Shown: piece after piece, positions 26,416 through 34,588 of the stretch
Layout of the letters: each line of letters starts with the position of its first letter
Position numbering within the stretch: the first letter of the stretch is position 1
DNA from: Halodesulfovibrio spirochaetisodalis
GTDB taxonomy: Bacteria; Desulfobacterota; Desulfovibrionia; Desulfovibrionales; Desulfovibrionaceae
Length of the DNA: 64,000 nt
Direction of reading: 5' to 3'
NCBI RefSeq assembly: GCF_001672295.1
Contig: NZ_JXMS01000017.1
Span: 1 to 64,000, forward strand
Made by a program: the position numbers and the translations under genes
Notes under the pieces: generated by a model
What the model was told of the DNA's origin: nothing
Databases searched by the model: none
What the model saw: the letters and a program-made list of their open reading frames with translations, nothing else

Positions 26416-27795
26416 ATGAAAAAGAAAAAACACTTACTCGTTCTGGATGACGAAAAAAACTATCTGCTTGTTCTTGAAGCGCTTCTGACTGACGCAGGAT
26501 ACAAAGTAACCGCGTTGAATGACCCTGAAACAGCTCTGACCTTTCTGGAAGAGTCTGATGTGGACGTCGTTATCACCGACATGAAAATGCCTAAGATAAC
26601 AGGCGCAGAAGTACTTGAGCATGTCCGCAAAAACTACCCCGGTCTTCCGGTACTTATCATGACAGCATTCGGCACCATCCAGAGTGCTGTTGAGGTTATG
26701 CGAACCGGTGCGTTTGATTACATTGCCAAGCCGTTTTCCAATGATGAACTGCTGCTTTCCGTGCAAAATGCTGTAGAACTGTCGCAGGCACGCCAGAACT
26801 ACCAGTTGCTCACGGAGAATTTTCAGACTCGCTACGGTCGCAACAACATCATCGGAAAAAGCAACGCAATCCGCTCTGTATTATCCATTATCGACCGTGC
26901 AGCACCAAGTAAATCCACTGTGCTTATCACAGGTGAATCCGGTACAGGTAAAGAGCTCGTGGCGCGTGCAATACACTTTTCCTCACCTCGAAAAGGGGCA
27001 CCGTTTGTCAGCGTAAACTGCATGGCTCTGAACCCGAGCCTACTTGAAAGTGAACTCTTCGGGCATGAAAAAGGCTCCTTTACAGGTGCAGTTGCCATGA
27101 AGCGCGGTCGATTCGAACTGGCTGATACCGGCACATTGTTCCTTGATGAAATCGGGGAACTCTCCCACGATATGCAAGTAAAACTCCTGCGTGTTCTTCA
27201 GGAACGCCGCATCGAACGTGTTGGTGGTACTGAAGAGATTGAAGTAGACATCCGCATTGTTGCCGCAACAAACAAAGACTTGCTCGAAGAGGTCAAAAAA
27301 GGAAACTTCCGCGAAGACCTCTACTATCGCCTCAATGTTGTGCACATGCAGATTCCTCCGTTGCGTGAACGTCGTGAAGATATCCCGCTTCTTGTGGCAC
27401 ATTTTGTAGAAAAAATTTCTGAAGAGCAGGATATTGCTGAACGTACCTTTACGCCGGAAGCGCTCGACTATCTGTCAGGCTACGAATGGCCGGGGAACAT
27501 CAGACAGCTGGAAAACGTTATCGAACGCTGCCTTGTTCTGGGGACTGGTGCAGACATTTCAGTTGATGACCTGCCGCCTGAAGTACGTGACGAAGAAAGC
27601 CAGTTGAAAAGTGCTGTGGACCTCCTTCCTGTCCAACTTGATCTCAGTGATACGCTGGAGAAAATTGAAGCTGCGCTCATACGCAGAGCACTTGCCCGTG
27701 GTAATTTTGTACAGGTAAAAGCTGCGGAATCGCTTGGTATTTCCAAAAGTCTGCTGCAATATAAACTGAAGAAATACAATATCACTGGGCACTAA
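26416..27795 (+). CDS. NtrC-family sigma-54-dependent response regulator
   Basis: The receiver domain has LLVLDDEKN, the phospho-acceptor in VVITDMKMPKITG and IAKPF. The AAA+ domain has Walker A GESGTGKELVARAIH, the sigma-54 contact loop GSFTGA (first Ala of the usual GAFTGA is Ser), Walker B TLFLDEIGEL and the R-finger region REDLYYRLNVV. A Fis-type helix-turn-helix ends the protein (KAAESLGISKSLLQYKLKKYN). It should activate sigma-54 promoters in response to the upstream kinase. No convincing sigma-54 promoter was found nearby. Confidence 0.96.
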   Translation: MKKKKHLLVLDDEKNYLLVLEALLTDAGYKVTALNDPETALTFLEESDVDVVITDMKMPKITGAEVLEHVRKNYPGLPVLIMTAFGTIQSAVEVMRTGAFDYIAKPFSNDELLLSVQNAVELSQARQNYQLLTENFQTRYGRNNIIGKSNAIRSVLSIIDRAAPSKSTVLITGESGTGKELVARAIHFSSPRKGAPFVSVNCMALNPSLLESELFGHEKGSFTGAVAMKRGRFELADTGTLFLDEIGELSHDMQVKLLRVLQERRIERVGGTEEIEVDIRIVAATNKDLLEEVKKGNFREDLYYRLNVVHMQIPPLRERREDIPLLVAHFVEKISEEQDIAERTFTPEALDYLSGYEWPGNIRQLENVIERCLVLGTGADISVDDLPPEVRDEESQLKSAVDLLPVQLDLSDTLEKIEAALIRRALARGNFVQVKAAESLGISKSLLQYKLKKYNITGH

Positions 27796-27897
27796 TATCT
27801 TTTATCGTATACTACCGGATGTCCTCGACAATCTGAGTACATACATCTGTAACTTTACTTAGCAGTTACGGACAGTATCAATAAAGACGTACTACAA

Positions 27898-27939
27898 GGG
27901 CATGCAGCTGCTGAATAAGCATGTTGCAGGCCCTTTTCT
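27898..27939 (+). terminator. Terminator of the kinase/regulator operon
   Basis: AAGGGC pairs with GCCCTT, extended by TGCA pairing inside, followed by TTTT. Confidence 0.7.
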
Positions 27940-27980
27940 GTATCAAGGCTTTTGCCTGCGCTAACCTTCTGGAGTTGAGA

Positions 27981-28451
27981 ATGCTGAAAGTTGCCATCCC
28001 CGGTTTTGAGCCCATGGAATTCAAACATCTGGTACTAGATTTTAATGGCACAATCGCCTTTGACGGTACCATTATTCAAGGAGTGGAACCGGCTATCAGC
28101 ATGCTTTCACAGCTGCTCACTATCCATATCCTCACAGCTGATACGAATCAAAATGTCGCGCAGGAAGTTGCGCACCTTCCGGTCATTACCAAGATCGTAA
28201 ACAGTGCCTATCAGCCACAGGAAAAAATGGAATATGTTAATGCACTTGGCCCTGACTCAGTATGCGCAATAGGAAATGGAAATGTGGATACCAGTATGCT
28301 AGAGACAGCAGAGCTTGGAATAGCCATCTTAGGGCCGGAAGGGTTAAGCCCCAAAGCACTTGCTGCTGCAGACGTTTTGATGCCGGACATAGTAAATGCC
28401 CTTGAGTCATTGGTTAACTCTTCAAGGCTCAAAGCAACACTCCGTACCTAG
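27981..28451 (+). CDS. Small HAD-type phosphatase-like protein (COG4087-like)
   Basis: The 156-residue protein resembles the catalytic core of P-type ATPases without membrane parts. The nucleophile motif is VLDFNGTIAFDG, where HAD enzymes more often have DxDGT; Asn replaces the acid/base Asp. Later motifs are ILTADTN, KMEYVNAL and AIGNGNVDTSMLETAELGIAI, the acidic metal-binding loop. I start at ATG 27981 after CTGGAG. Its role is unknown; a phosphatase acting on a small substrate or a regulator of a P-type pump are both possible. Confidence 0.8.
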   Translation: MLKVAIPGFEPMEFKHLVLDFNGTIAFDGTIIQGVEPAISMLSQLLTIHILTADTNQNVAQEVAHLPVITKIVNSAYQPQEKMEYVNALGPDSVCAIGNGNVDTSMLETAELGIAILGPEGLSPKALAAADVLMPDIVNALESLVNSSRLKATLRT

Positions 28452-28477
28452 CGCTTCAGCATAGATACTATTTTCAC

Positions 28478-28514
28478 AAAAGCCCGCATGAGCATTCACT
28501 CATGCGGGCTTTTT
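28478..28514. terminator. Terminator after the HAD gene
   Basis: AAAGCCCGCATGAG pairs with CTCATGCGGGCTTTTT around a six-base loop. It has A and T runs on both sides, so it could work in both directions. Confidence 0.92.
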
Positions 28515-28730
28515 CATGCAAATTGTAAACACCGGTTACGCACAATAGTATGAAAATTTAAAAAACAACTGTTGTATTGCATAGTTGTTACAATTCTGAC
28601 ACAACGCATTTTGTAAACAGTAAGGGAGCATTTACCTGCAACCTGTAGTTTACGTAGCGGTGCAAACTGTTAACGCAAGTTTGCAGTATTACTACATTCT
28701 TTCAAATAAGAATCGTTATAATTCAGCCAT

Positions 28731-28748
28731 TTGTGAATTTAATCTCAA
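28731..28748. promoter_or_regulatory. CRP/FNR/HcpR-like operator upstream of cytochrome
   Basis: TTGTGAATTTAATCTCAA is an 18-base dyad close to TTGTGA-N6-TCACAA, the pattern known for CRP/FNR-family regulators including HcpR in Desulfovibrio; Rex sites are also similar. It lies 77 bases before the start codon. Only one position of the half-sites is off. Confidence 0.45.
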
Positions 28749-28824
28749 TCGGCATGCATTTTGTATTATTTTGTATGCGCTTAAAAAATACAGTTCTGAG
28801 TTATCTTGAGGAGGATACAAAGAT

Positions 28825-29622
28825 ATGTCTACTATTTCACGTCGTCAGATGATCGCAGGTGTCGGGGGAGTAATCGTGGGGGGCGCTGTCGCCTCTGCTC
28901 TTCCTGCAATGGCAGCACCATCAAACTTTGCTAAAACAGCTGAGTGGGTTCCACACAAAGTGGATCCAGCAATCGGTGAGCGTTTCGGCTACGACGGTTA
29001 CTACCACAAAGGCTACGGCTGCTGTTACGGTGCATTCTACGCTATCGTAGGCCAGATGGCTGAAAAACACGGTGCACCTTACAAAGATTTTCCTTTCCAC
29101 ATGATGGAAGTTGGTAAATCCGGTATTTCCAACTGGGCAACCATCTGTGGCGCGCTGCTCGGCGCAGCTTCCGCATTCTCCCTGTTCTACGGTCGTAAAG
29201 AACGTAAAGCCATGGTTGACGAATTATTCCGCTGGTACGAGCAGACTGCATTCCCTATCTACACGCCTAAAACAGACATCGTAGTGAACAAAGAGATTCC
29301 TACAAGTGTAAGTAACTCAGTTCTCTGTCACGTTTCTGTTTCCCGCTGGTCTTACACCACCGGTATTCCAGCAAAATCAAAAGTTCGTTCCGAACGTTGC
29401 GGTCGCCTCACTGCTGACGTTTCCCGTAAAGCAATTGAAATTCTCAATGCTAAAATCGACGGCAAGTTCGAAGGCCTTTACGGTAAACAAGAGTCAGTTA
29501 AGTACTGTGAATCCTGTCACGGCAAAGGCAAAGAATCCCCGATTGCTAAAGGCAAGCAGGATTGTACTCCGTGTCACTCCGGTTCTGAAGCTACCGAAAA
29601 CAAGTTTAAAGATCACCCATAG
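28825..29622 (+). CDS. Split-Soret-type diheme cytochrome c, Tat-exported
   Basis: The protein starts with a Tat signal, SRRQMIAGVGGVIVGGAVASALPAMA, ending near residue 30. It then shows a C_GCAxxG_C_C-type region, GYGCCYGAFYAIVGQMAEKHG, and two c-type heme sites, CESCH (228-232) and CTPCH (247-251), in the C-terminal part. This matches the split-Soret cytochrome of Desulfovibrio, a periplasmic diheme protein of unsettled function, perhaps linked to nitrate or oxidative metabolism. GAGGAGGA precedes the ATG. It is a single-gene unit with its own terminator at 29,672. Confidence 0.88.
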   Translation: MSTISRRQMIAGVGGVIVGGAVASALPAMAAPSNFAKTAEWVPHKVDPAIGERFGYDGYYHKGYGCCYGAFYAIVGQMAEKHGAPYKDFPFHMMEVGKSGISNWATICGALLGAASAFSLFYGRKERKAMVDELFRWYEQTAFPIYTPKTDIVVNKEIPTSVSNSVLCHVSVSRWSYTTGIPAKSKVRSERCGRLTADVSRKAIEILNAKIDGKFEGLYGKQESVKYCESCHGKGKESPIAKGKQDCTPCHSGSEATENKFKDHP

Positions 29623-29671
29623 ACAACTCTTCCAGTGGCAGCTGGAAACCCCTATTACGCGCCTCATTTGT

Positions 29672-29716
29672 CAGGGCAGCTCTGTAGAACGAGATAACAG
29701 AGCTGCCCTGGCTTTT
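29672..29716 (+). terminator. Terminator after the cytochrome gene
   Basis: CAGGGCAGCTCTG and CAGAGCTGCCCTG form a 13-bp perfect stem with a 13-base loop, followed by GCTTTT. Confidence 0.85.
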
Positions 29717-29840
29717 CCACTTGGAGCAATGTTGCGTTGCCCCGCTTTCCCTACACATACAGTTGACAACGCAACAATTGTTCTATCAACATTACTCCAA
29801 AACGCCTTGAGTCTGCATAGGCTCAACACTTACGCCACAA

Positions 29841-29875
29841 AAAAAGCTCTCCTATTTCCCACAGGAGAGCTTTTT
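29841..29875. terminator. Bidirectional terminator between cytochrome and mutM
   Basis: AAAGCTCTCCT pairs with AGGAGAGCTTT, flanked by A and T runs. On the minus strand it ends the paaK-chaN-mutM unit. Confidence 0.9.
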
Positions 29876-29939
29876 ACGTTTTCTTGCGTTGTGACCTGAT
29901 GCATCCAGCTAAAAACAGCTCAAGATACGCCCTGCAAAA

Positions 29940-30800
29940 TTACTTTTGGCATTGCTCACAATACACAGTGGTACGTCCGGCAACCTTTTCTGTCTTCAAA
30001 GGCTCGCCGCATACCCGGCAGTCCTGACCTGAGCGGCCATAGACCAGAAAGTTATTTTGAAAGGCTCCGGCGTCGCCGTGTGCATCACGATAATCTCTGA
30101 TAGAAGAGCCGCACTCACGTATGGCCTGTTTCAAAACTTCCTTAAGCTTTACGTGCAACAGCCCCAGATTTTTCTTTGAAATTTCATTGGATGGTGTATC
30201 CGGTCGTATTCCAGCGCGAAAAAGAGATTCATCAGCGTAAATATTCCCGATACCTGCAATAACTTTCTGATCGAGCAATGCTGCTTTAATACGGGTTCTG
30301 CGGGAATGAAACAACGATACAAATGCATCGGTTTTAATAACAAGCGGCTCAGGCCCTAACTGCTGCCAGAACTGCCAGTTCAGATAGTCACATGGAGCCA
30401 AAGCACGGCAAAAACCGAACTTTCGCATGTCATCAAAAAACAGCCTGTTTCCATTGCTCAGATCAAAAATAATACGGGTATGTTTCGCAGGCGGGGTTCC
30501 CTCAGGATACACAAACAGCCTGCCAGACATTTTTAAATGAAATGCAAGCTGCAACGGATACTCAGAACGCGGCACAGGCAGCTTGTCCTTATACTTTTGC
30601 GGAATGGACAAATCCATCAGCAATAGCTTGCCGCGCCTATGCACATGCGTAATTTCACGCCCTGCCACAAACTCCTCCAGTGCAGTACGATCACCTTCCA
30701 CACTGGTGTCATTTAATATGGTGACGTTCTCTATGGCCTGCTCTGCCAACATCGGCCACAGGCCGGAGGCAATGGTTTCAACTTCTGGTAATTCTGGCAT
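29940..30800 (-). CDS. mutM: Formamidopyrimidine-DNA glycosylase MutM (Fpg)
   Basis: Fpg removes 8-oxoguanine and FapyG from DNA. The N-terminal proline nucleophile and Glu are in MPELPEVETI, the catalytic Lys in HLKMSGRL, the helix-two-turn-helix region in DQKVIAGIGNIYADESLFRAG, and the C-terminal zinc finger in CRVCGEPL-x10-TVYCEQCQK. Length 286 is slightly longer than usual. Its ATG overlaps the stop of the ChaN-like gene by one base, so it is translated from that operon. Confidence 0.97.
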   Translation of the reverse strand: MPELPEVETIASGLWPMLAEQAIENVTILNDTSVEGDRTALEEFVAGREITHVHRRGKLLLMDLSIPQKYKDKLPVPRSEYPLQLAFHLKMSGRLFVYPEGTPPAKHTRIIFDLSNGNRLFFDDMRKFGFCRALAPCDYLNWQFWQQLGPEPLVIKTDAFVSLFHSRRTRIKAALLDQKVIAGIGNIYADESLFRAGIRPDTPSNEISKKNLGLLHVKLKEVLKQAIRECGSSIRDYRDAHGDAGAFQNNFLVYGRSGQDCRVCGEPLKTEKVAGRTTVYCEQCQK

Positions 30801-32050
30801 TATTCTGCGTGCGGATGTTCCGGAACCGGCATTGAAAGAGTCTGTTCAACGCCATCCCTGATTATTGTAAAGACCATATCTTTCCCCTCCTTAGCAGCTT
30901 CAACACCTGCCTTATGAAGGGTCATCATACAGTCAACTTCCATTCCACCAACGTGCGTAATTTTATCCTCAACAAGAAAGCCTGCCTCATGCGCAGGAGA
31001 ATCTTCTTTCACTGCTGTAACCACAGCTCCACCACCTTCCATTCGCAAGGTAAACCCAAGTCTGCTTTGCTTTACGAGCGGGCAGAAGAACTGGACATCA
31101 CCCTTATCTTCTTCGATATCCGAGGTATCGCGCCAAGGAACAACAGAAAGTACTTTTGCAGACGGATCCAACTTAGCAAGCCGATATTCAATCCCCCAGC
31201 CATGTTCAACATGCCCGGTGCCGGATAAAATGACCATAGGCTTTTTTGTACTTTCGCGTATAGCAACGGCCTGTTCTGCCATGCCGGTATCCCAGAGGGA
31301 CTGAATAAGAAAGAAGCGCTTGCGGTACTGCGCCATGGTTTTCTTGGCAAGCTCAGCCGCTTTCTTGTCTTTCTTACCCTTTGTCATAAGTTCCACGTGC
31401 TCATCATGAACACGCTGCAACTCTTCCTCCTGCTCCTTCTTGGACGGAATCGGGTTCGCAGGGAGATACTGCCGCTCTTCTGGAGTCAGACTCTCCAGAC
31501 CTTCGTCACCAATTTTTTTGGCAATATCAAATGGAAAATTAAGGGCGTATAACGGAATTTTGTATTTATAAATTGCATTAATAACTGGCTCATACAAAGC
31601 ATAGGAAAAACCCCATGCTTCTTTCCAGCCGACTTTTTCAGAAAACTCTCCAAGCGGGATATTTCCCTCATTCACAGCATCAAGATACTGCTGCTTATCC
31701 TGAGAAAACATTTCCAGCCCTACAGTAAACTGCAGACCTGATTCAGCAAGGGCAGTAATGAGCTTAGCCTGCACAATATGGTCACAGGTGACGGTGTGGG
31801 TTTCGCCTATAAGAATGTAGTCAGACGTTCGGGCAAGGGCGACAAGATCGGAGAGAGAAGCTTTGGAACCGTCGGCAGTAAAGAGTTCGCCTTCGGCATG
31901 AGTGGATGCCGGTGTTCGGGCTCCGGCAGGTTGTTTTTCCGCTTCAGATGCGGACGGCGCGGGGGCGGCGCGGGAAACAGGTGGCTGCGCCAACGCGCAA
32001 CCACCCAATATAATCGCTACAGAAAAAAGAATCCTGAGGGTTAATCCCAT
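30800..32050 (-). CDS. ChaN-like lipoprotein with C-terminal PDZ domain
   Basis: The N-terminus MGLTLRILFSVAIILGGCALA is a lipoprotein signal with lipobox LGGC, so the product is probably anchored in a membrane facing the periplasm. Residues ~60-300 match the ChaN (DUF399) domain of the Tiki/EreA superfamily: DYILIGETHTVTCDHIVQAKLI, GLEMFSQDKQQYLD and GTGHVEHGWGIEYRLAK. ChaN homologues are reported to bind heme. The last ~90 residues form a PDZ domain (GFTLRMEGGGAVVTAVKEDSPAHEAGF). It overlaps paaK by 10 bases and mutM by one. An iron or heme role is inferred only. Confidence 0.87.
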   Translation of the reverse strand: MGLTLRILFSVAIILGGCALAQPPVSRAAPAPSASEAEKQPAGARTPASTHAEGELFTADGSKASLSDLVALARTSDYILIGETHTVTCDHIVQAKLITALAESGLQFTVGLEMFSQDKQQYLDAVNEGNIPLGEFSEKVGWKEAWGFSYALYEPVINAIYKYKIPLYALNFPFDIAKKIGDEGLESLTPEERQYLPANPIPSKKEQEEELQRVHDEHVELMTKGKKDKKAAELAKKTMAQYRKRFFLIQSLWDTGMAEQAVAIRESTKKPMVILSGTGHVEHGWGIEYRLAKLDPSAKVLSVVPWRDTSDIEEDKGDVQFFCPLVKQSRLGFTLRMEGGGAVVTAVKEDSPAHEAGFLVEDKITHVGGMEVDCMMTLHKAGVEAAKEGKDMVFTIIRDGVEQTLSMPVPEHPHAE

Positions 32051-33306
32051 ATCCTTTTGTCCTCGATAGGACGAATCTGCGGAGGCAGTGAGCCAGGAGT
32101 AAGCACCTTGAGCTCCGGACGAAGTTTAATTTTTTCACGGAACTGGTGCAGCAGTTCATCCCCACGTTTGAAGTTGCTTGCTTCAACGTACAGAGTCATT
32201 TCGTCAATGCCACCCGGGTTGGTAACTTCGATCTGCCAGCGTTTGATTTCTTCAAAGCGAGCCATGACCTGTTCAACCTGATGTGGGTAAACGAACATAC
32301 CCTTAATACGTGCGGTGGTATCTACGCGGCCAACAATGGAGCCGAGACGCGGAGAGGTACGACCACATGGGCAAGGAGATCTGTCGATGTAGCCGAGGTC
32401 ACCGGTTGCAAGGCGGATAAGCGGGTATGTTTTGTTGAATGCAGTAACAACAATCTCACCAACTTCACCGTCTTTAAGCGGAATACCGGTATCCGGATGA
32501 CAGATTTCAACATATGTTCTGTTAGCAATGTGCAGGCCGGTTTTGTGGTAACATTCGTACCCGATACAGCCTACATCTGCAGTACCGTAGCCCTGACGCA
32601 TGATGAGGTCGAACTTCTTCTCAAGGGAAGAACGCATTTTTTCAGAGATACGCTCACCAGTTACAAACGCAACTTCGAGGTACAAATCTTTACGCAGGTT
32701 CAAACCTTTTTCTTCTGCTTTCTGTGCAAGGTGCATCAGGTAGCTTGGAGTTCCAACATACCCGCTTACACGTAATTTTTGCATGATTTCCAGCTGAGTC
32801 GCAGCATTACCAGGACCAGCAGGAACGGTTGCACAGCCGAGATTACGCAGAGGCTCTTCAAACATGAGGCCTGCAGGAGCAAGGTGGTAGTTGAAGGTAA
32901 TCTGAGCCACATCACCCGGACGGAAGCCAGCAGAGTAGAAACCTTCTGTGTAGCCCCAGTAATCATCAGTACGATCTTCCGGATCAAAAATAGGCCCCGG
33001 AGAAAGGAACACGCGCTTCAGTTCGCCAAGATCTTTGGTAAGCAAGCCACCAAGACGCGGGCCCATGGACTGCAAGAAGATAAGTTCTTTCTTCTTGAGA
33101 ATAGGAATATGTTTGAGGTCTGAAAGAGACTTAAATTTCTCTACCTGAAACTGTGCGCGGTCAAAACGCTTCTTTACATCTTCAGAGTAGCGGTAAGCGT
33201 AGGTAAGAAGGTCTTTGAGCTGGATAAGGTAAAATTGACGACGTTCGCTTTCGTCAAGCACTTCACGTCGGCTATATATGCCTTCTGTACGGTCTTTACG
33301 GGTCAT
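32041..33306 (-). CDS. Phenylacetate-CoA ligase-like protein (PaaK family)
   Basis: PaaK-type enzymes activate aryl acids as acyl-AMP, then CoA thioesters. The 421-residue protein keeps the family framework: LRVSGYVGTPSYLMHLA, the adenylate-binding part MRQGYGTADVGCIGYEC, ATGDLGYIDRSPCPCGRTSPRLGSIVGRVD and a C-terminal KGMFVYPHQVE lid. The phosphate-binding loop that usually reads SSGTTG is FLSPGPIFDPED here, a variant I recall from a related subgroup. The substrate is not predictable. It heads the overlapping unit with the ChaN-like gene and mutM. Confidence 0.85.
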   Translation of the reverse strand: MTRKDRTEGIYSRREVLDESERRQFYLIQLKDLLTYAYRYSEDVKKRFDRAQFQVEKFKSLSDLKHIPILKKKELIFLQSMGPRLGGLLTKDLGELKRVFLSPGPIFDPEDRTDDYWGYTEGFYSAGFRPGDVAQITFNYHLAPAGLMFEEPLRNLGCATVPAGPGNAATQLEIMQKLRVSGYVGTPSYLMHLAQKAEEKGLNLRKDLYLEVAFVTGERISEKMRSSLEKKFDLIMRQGYGTADVGCIGYECYHKTGLHIANRTYVEICHPDTGIPLKDGEVGEIVVTAFNKTYPLIRLATGDLGYIDRSPCPCGRTSPRLGSIVGRVDTTARIKGMFVYPHQVEQVMARFEEIKRWQIEVTNPGGIDEMTLYVEASNFKRGDELLHQFREKIKLRPELKVLTPGSLPPQIRPIEDKRIWD

Positions 33307-33461
33307 GTGGGTACTCCATACAAAAAATTTTATGCAAAACTAAACCCTGACCTTACAGAAAATTAAATAAAAAATCAAGTTTTTTATATTTTGTACATAT
33401 ATTTCAACACCATATCACACCTAAAAAAGTATGCAAGCGGTTTGTCTTTTTTCAAGCACAC

Positions 33462-33495
33462 AAAAAAATCCCGACGTATAACACATCGGGATTTT
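33462..33495 (-). terminator. Terminator of trmI
   Basis: AAAATCCCGA pairs with TCGGGATTTT; on the minus strand a T run follows. It separates trmI from the paaK-like operon downstream. Confidence 0.87.
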
Positions 33496-33522
33496 GAATC
33501 TTTTATATCAAGCAGCCAATTT

Positions 33523-34389
33523 TTATTCTGCTGACTCGTCTTTTGCAGCAGCAAGACGTTCTTTACGTGCTGCTTCCTGCTTACGCTCACGGGTACCAAC
33601 ATATTTGTGGCCTTCAAGCGCGTCGAGGCCTTCCTGATGACGAGCAAAAATAAGGAAACCAGTGTGCGCAACCATGCGGTCGTTCGGGCGAAGACGATCC
33701 GGTACCGGCTTCCAGTTACGAACGAGAAGTTCAGAAACTTCAACTTCGTCAAACGGGCCTTTTTCCAGTTCTGTAAGAAGGCTGGAAACCTGATCTACAG
33801 TAGGAACAAGGAAACCTACCATTGCACCGGCTTTAATCGCACCCGGGATAAACTTAACGTATTCCCAAGGATCACGCACATCGAGGAAAAGAGCATCAGC
33901 GTCATCAACAAGGAAGCCGTTCTCAATGTTGTGGTTGTACAGAGTTACGTTCTGTCCAACACCTGCCCAATCAAGATTGCGACGGGCAAGTTTCATAAAT
34001 TCTTCACGGGCTTCGTGAGTGTGTATTTCACCCTTTTCACCTGCAAACCAGCTCATCGCCAGAGTAAGGCTGCCGGAGCCGGAACCAGCTTCAATAACTT
34101 TGGAGCCGTTACCAACACCGAGCTTCATGCAGATGTAGCCAATATCTTTTGGATAGATTACCTGTGTCTGACGCTTGACGCCTTTCACAAGATCGTGCAA
34201 CGAAGGGCGTTGCACGCGGTATGGCTTTTCTTTGTGTGTAAATACCACGCTGCCGTAACCAGCAGCCATGATGTCTTCCATTTTAAGAATGCCATCATTG
34301 CCATGTATATCGTTACCAGGTTCTACACGACGCATAACGCGCTTACCGCGCGGGCCGAGAAGCAGAACCAATTCGCCTTGCTTAATCAT
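33523..34389 (-). CDS. trmI: tRNA (adenine-N1) methyltransferase TrmI
   Basis: TrmI methylates A58 (m1A) in the tRNA T-loop. The N-terminal beta domain begins MIKQGELVLLLGPRGKRVMRRVEPG, followed by HDLVKGVKRQTQVIYPKDIGYI, the SAM-binding motif VIEAGSGSGSLTLAMS, LARRNLDWAGV and the catalytic-region DALFLDVRDPWEYV. Length 288 with a lysine/arginine-rich tail is normal. It has its own terminator and is divergent from the radical SAM gene. Confidence 0.92.
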   Translation of the reverse strand: MIKQGELVLLLGPRGKRVMRRVEPGNDIHGNDGILKMEDIMAAGYGSVVFTHKEKPYRVQRPSLHDLVKGVKRQTQVIYPKDIGYICMKLGVGNGSKVIEAGSGSGSLTLAMSWFAGEKGEIHTHEAREEFMKLARRNLDWAGVGQNVTLYNHNIENGFLVDDADALFLDVRDPWEYVKFIPGAIKAGAMVGFLVPTVDQVSSLLTELEKGPFDEVEVSELLVRNWKPVPDRLRPNDRMVAHTGFLIFARHQEGLDALEGHKYVGTRERKQEAARKERLAAAKDESAE

Positions 34390-34588
34390 ATTTTTTCCTC
34401 CGTGGTTGGAGCAACGCCCTACTTATATATATGGTACCTGTCAAGAGACAGCGTTATCTTGAAAACTCAAGACTGTTATACCATTCATGCTGACTACCAG
34501 CGCTTTTTTGACTGAAATAATAGCTGTCTTTTTATGCTGCCTGTAAGTATACTAAACTAATCCTACCAGAGTGCGGGACAAATTTACC

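Larger units (their letters stand above)
28452..28824. other. Intergenic region with terminator and cytochrome promoter
   Basis: After the terminator at 28,478 the region is AT-rich and has no frame. It contains AACAACT-N12-AGTTGTT (about 28,564-28,589), GCAAAC-N11-GTTTGC (about 28,671-28,693) and the CRP/FNR-type site listed separately. The density of dyads suggests a controlled promoter for the cytochrome gene. Confidence 0.45.
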
